From: Promethearchaeota archaeon
GTDB lineage: Archaea > Asgardarchaeota > Lokiarchaeia > Sigynarchaeales > SOKP01
Length of the DNA stretch: 33,126 nt
Direction: 5' to 3'
Assembly (NCBI GenBank): GCA_030605085.1
Contig: JAUWBH010000049.1
Location: 1 to 33,126 of the forward strand
Under the pieces are notes generated by a model. It did not search any database. It saw only the letters and a program-made list of their open reading frames with translations, and was not told the DNA's origin. Made by a program: the position numbers and the translations under genes. Below, one piece after another: positions 31,023-33,126 of the stretch; position 1 is the stretch's first letter, and each line of letters starts with the position of its first letter.

Positions 31023-31247
31023 GAATGTATCCTTATAAAAACCGGTTCAACGATAGCAACGCATGAAGGAACTGTTTCTAATTTTAGATCTGGAAATGTA
31101 AAAATTGGAAGAAATGTAATAATTGAATCTGGAGCAAAAATATTGCCAGGAGTCGAAATTGGAAAGAACTCAAAAATCTTTCCCTACGCTTTTGTTGATC
31201 GAGATGTTCCTCCAAACTCTGAGTTTAAAAATTTCATTTTAGTATAA
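31023..31247 (+). pseudogene. C-terminal fragment of a hexapeptide-repeat (left-handed beta helix) protein
   Basis: 75 codons without a proper start: TGSTIATHEGTVSNFRSGNV, KIGRNVIIESGAKILPGVEI, GKNSKIFPYAFVDRDVPPNS and stop. The hexapeptide pattern (small residue, then [LIV]-G-x-x-x) and the final VPPNS turn are typical of the end of nucleotide-sugar acetyltransferases and related enzymes. The N-terminal part is missing and a stop precedes the frame. Confidence 0.6.
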
Positions 31248-31370
31248 GGATACAGACTATTAAAATGAATAAAATATATTCAAATTATTTCAAATAATAT
31301 TATCAACAAAAAAATATGACTTTTTATATTTTTTTATTAAAATTTATACAAAATCACATTATAATCTAAG
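31248..31370 (+). promoter_or_regulatory. spacer before the 71-residue gene
   Basis: AT-rich. TTTATATTTTT at 31322-31332 is a TATA candidate about 40 bases before ATG 31371, which suggests a very short leader. Confidence 0.3.
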
Positions 31371-31586
31371 ATGACAGAAGCAAAAAAGTTAGAAGTTTCG
31401 ACAAGTAGACGAGAAGAGCGATACGAGTCTAATTTTATGGATATGTTTGGTGCGCAAGATTCTATGACGAAAATGGAAGAAGAATACGCGTCTTCTTTAT
31501 CGCAATACATGGAAAAAGGATATGCTTATATTTTAAGTCCTTTCTTGATTAACGGATTAATCCGTGCGTTTAGAGCTTGTTTTTAA
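31371..31586 (+). CDS. small helical protein of unknown function, possibly truncated
   Basis: 71 residues. A charged N-terminal helix (MTEAKKLEVSTSRREERYES) is followed by NFMDMFGAQDSMTKMEEEYA, SSLSQYMEKGYAYILSPFLI and NGLIRAFRACF. Composition is coding-like, and a TATA candidate lies at the right distance. The abrupt end after AFRACF may mean that the original protein was longer. No family recognised. Confidence 0.4.
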   Translation: MTEAKKLEVSTSRREERYESNFMDMFGAQDSMTKMEEEYASSLSQYMEKGYAYILSPFLINGLIRAFRACF

Positions 31587-31737
31587 TGTCGAAATATACT
31601 AGCGTGTTAGTTATTGGTAAGTAGATCCAGTGCTTTTAGTTTTATTTGTAAATTATTTTTTTTGATTGATTAGACTTTTATTTTGAATAAATATGGGAAC
31701 TTTAAAATAATTGTTGAGAATAATAGTTTAGATTACT
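31587..31737. other. spacer before the secretion ATPase
   Basis: AT-rich, nothing recognised except a possible TATA region (AATAAATATGGG near 31686) about 50 bases before ATG 31738. Confidence 0.35.
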
Positions 31738-33126
31738 ATGAATTTAAAAAATTCAGCAGAAATTATTAAGAGAGAAAATTATGATGGTAAATTAGACTCG
31801 ATTTTAGTCTTACAATGTACAAAATGTCAGGAAAACGAGAATAAATTTAATGACAACAAAGAATGCAACGATTGTGTGATAGAGAATCTATATTTTAATA
31901 AAGATAAAAAATTTGAATACATTAGAATTGGATCAAAAAAGTTATATTTCGATACAGCGTCGTTGTTTTTAGGTTATTTTAAAAAATTGAAAACGATCAA
32001 AAGGAATTATCGAAAGATTGAAGAAATAAAAGAAAAGTGTAAATTCCAAGGATTAAAATGTAAAATTTTTACAGATTTTTTACACGCCTTTAAAATAGAA
32101 GACGAAGCTTTTATTAATCCTGTATTAATATATGAGAACTTTTTGGAAAAATTAGATAATATTCGCAAAAAAAAGACATTGGATTCGGTTTGCGAAAAAT
32201 GTTTAAGTTCTATTGAAAGACAAATAGACATGAACATGAAGATTTTAGAGAGCCTCGAAATTATAGACGAATATTTGCATTTTATGAAACAAAGTAGTTT
32301 GTTTAGCGAAAAGTTTAGTTTTTACGATTACTTGTTTAATAAAGAATCTCAAATCGTAGACAAACCTAAAAAAAAGGGGATACATGATGGTGCCAAAAAG
32401 GTAATTGAGGTTTATAATATTGGAGATAATGAACTCTTCCAGATTTTAATTTCCAATATTAAGGATGAATTTGAAAGGATTTACGAAGTAAGATTATCTT
32501 TTGATTCTATCGCAGATAAAGATTATTTTAAGAAAATAACAGACGCTATATTCAAGGATTTATCCTCTTTAGACTTAGTACAGAAGACATCAATTGAGGA
32601 TTTAATAAAACTATATAGACAACAATCTATAAGAGCAATATCTTCGTCTTTCGATATGCCTAAAAAAGATATAGATAAAATAACATTTTATACCGCTCTA
32701 AGAGCTATTAATCTAGATAAAATATTTCCATTATTAATTGATGACAATATCGAAGAAATTTTCTTGGATTCCCCTGAAGATAAAATTTACTTAAATCATC
32801 AAAAACACGGGCGATGTCGGACGGAAATTTATTTAACTTTAAGAGAAATTCAACGAATGAAAACACTATTACGCCTTTATAGTAGCCAAAGACTCGATTA
32901 TACAAATCCTAGTATTAAATATGTTATGAAAAACAAGTATTTTTTTTGTAGATTTGCTATTGATGCTGAACCAGTTCATATAGACAATTTTGCTTTGGAT
33001 ATCAGAAAACTAAATAAGAATATTTTAACAATTCAGGATTTATTAAAAAATGGAACTCTTGACCCTTTAATGGCTGCATTTTTATACTTTAACATTTTAC
33101 GAAGAACTAACATAACCGCTACGGGA
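31738..33126 (+). CDS. type II/IV secretion or archaeal pilus ATPase (GspE/ArlI-like), C-terminus outside window
   Basis: 463 codons from ATG 31738 to the window edge with no stop. Residues ~322-463 match the N2 domain of archaeal secretion ATPases: FPLLIDDNIEEIFLDSPEDK, IYLNHQKHGRCRTEIYLTLR, LDYTNPSIKYVMKNKYFFCR, FALDIRKLNKNILTIQDLLK and NGTLDPLMAAFLYFNILRRT. They end at NITATG, where the Walker A glycine loop should begin. Before this lies an unusually long N-terminal region with CTKC and CNDC (Cys27, Cys30, Cys43, Cys46; zinc site) and further cysteines at 101, 108, 152 and 155. It would power assembly of a pilus-like filament or protein export; partner membrane genes should follow to the right. 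Confidence 0.8.
   Translation, partial: MNLKNSAEIIKRENYDGKLDSILVLQCTKCQENENKFNDNKECNDCVIENLYFNKDKKFEYIRIGSKKLYFDTASLFLGYFKKLKTIKRNYRKIEEIKEKCKFQGLKCKIFTDFLHAFKIEDEAFINPVLIYENFLEKLDNIRKKKTLDSVCEKCLSSIERQIDMNMKILESLEIIDEYLHFMKQSSLFSEKFSFYDYLFNKESQIVDKPKKKGIHDGAKKVIEVYNIGDNELFQILISNIKDEFERIYEVRLSFDSIADKDYFKKITDAIFKDLSSLDLVQKTSIEDLIKLYRQQSIRAISSSFDMPKKDIDKITFYTALRAINLDKIFPLLIDDNIEEIFLDSPEDKIYLNHQKHGRCRTEIYLTLREIQRMKTLLRLYSSQRLDYTNPSIKYVMKNKYFFCRFAIDAEPVHIDNFALDIRKLNKNILTIQDLLKNGTLDPLMAAFLYFNILRRTNITATG

Overview
The window is AT-rich archaeal DNA, most likely from an Asgard archaeon of the Lokiarchaeota type. Four things point that way. A near-complete archaeal-order block of ribosomal proteins contains archaeal/eukaryotic-only families (eS4, eL32, eL19, the RNase P subunit Rnp1). 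A Roadblock/LC7 protein is present, once intact and once truncated. There is an archaeal/eukaryotic-type selenocysteine elongation factor SelB. There is also a RING/PHD-like zinc finger protein. No tRNA, rRNA or CRISPR array was seen.

Layout. (1) 1-8.1 kb is a patchwork of intact genes and remains: a dipeptidase PepD running off the left edge, a compact toxin-antitoxin-like pair (Panacea-type protein plus a RelE/ParE-like protein with an inserted zinc knuckle), a truncated divergent second copy of pepD, a GIY-YIG nuclease whose N-terminal part is interrupted by stop codons, a GATase-like protein with a C4HC3 finger, and the tail of another M20 peptidase. (2) 8.2-11.6 kb holds a TIGR04076 protein, a 2[4Fe-4S] ferredoxin, a small membrane protein with an in-frame TAG before a coding-like tail, a ribokinase-like kinase and a mannose-6-phosphate-isomerase-like cupin. 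(3) 11.8-22.0 kb is the S10/spc ribosomal cluster from uS19 to uL15. It is cut at both ends (no uL3-uL4-uL23-uL2 upstream, no SecY downstream) and split between uL5 and uS8 by about 790 bases, in which uS14 lies inverted and apparently damaged. (4) 22.0-25.3 kb is a selenocysteine-related locus: a GC-richer structured segment, a 37-codon single-pass membrane microprotein ending GG-UGA-PG-stop with a eukaryote-like SECIS element and a terminator-like hairpin just downstream, and then, on the other strand, selB followed by a Roadblock gene and its truncated copy. (5) 25.4-33.1 kb has a zinc-ribbon coiled-coil protein, small proteins, two tandem Nudix hydrolases of CoA-pyrophosphatase type, a crotonase converging on an acyl-CoA dehydrogenase, remains of a hexapeptide acyltransferase, and the N-terminal part of a secretion/pilus ATPase cut by the right edge.

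The most notable candidate is the selenoprotein-like microprotein at 22471-22584. Its plan (one membrane helix, then Gly-Gly-Sec two residues from the end) resembles eukaryotic SelK/SelS. Its 3' region can form the UGA/GA quartet, helix and A-rich apical loop of a eukaryotic SECIS, and selB lies 1.3 kb away. A competing hairpin exists in the same region, so this remains a hypothesis. The second most notable candidate is the Panacea/zinc-RelE pair at 1605-2656.
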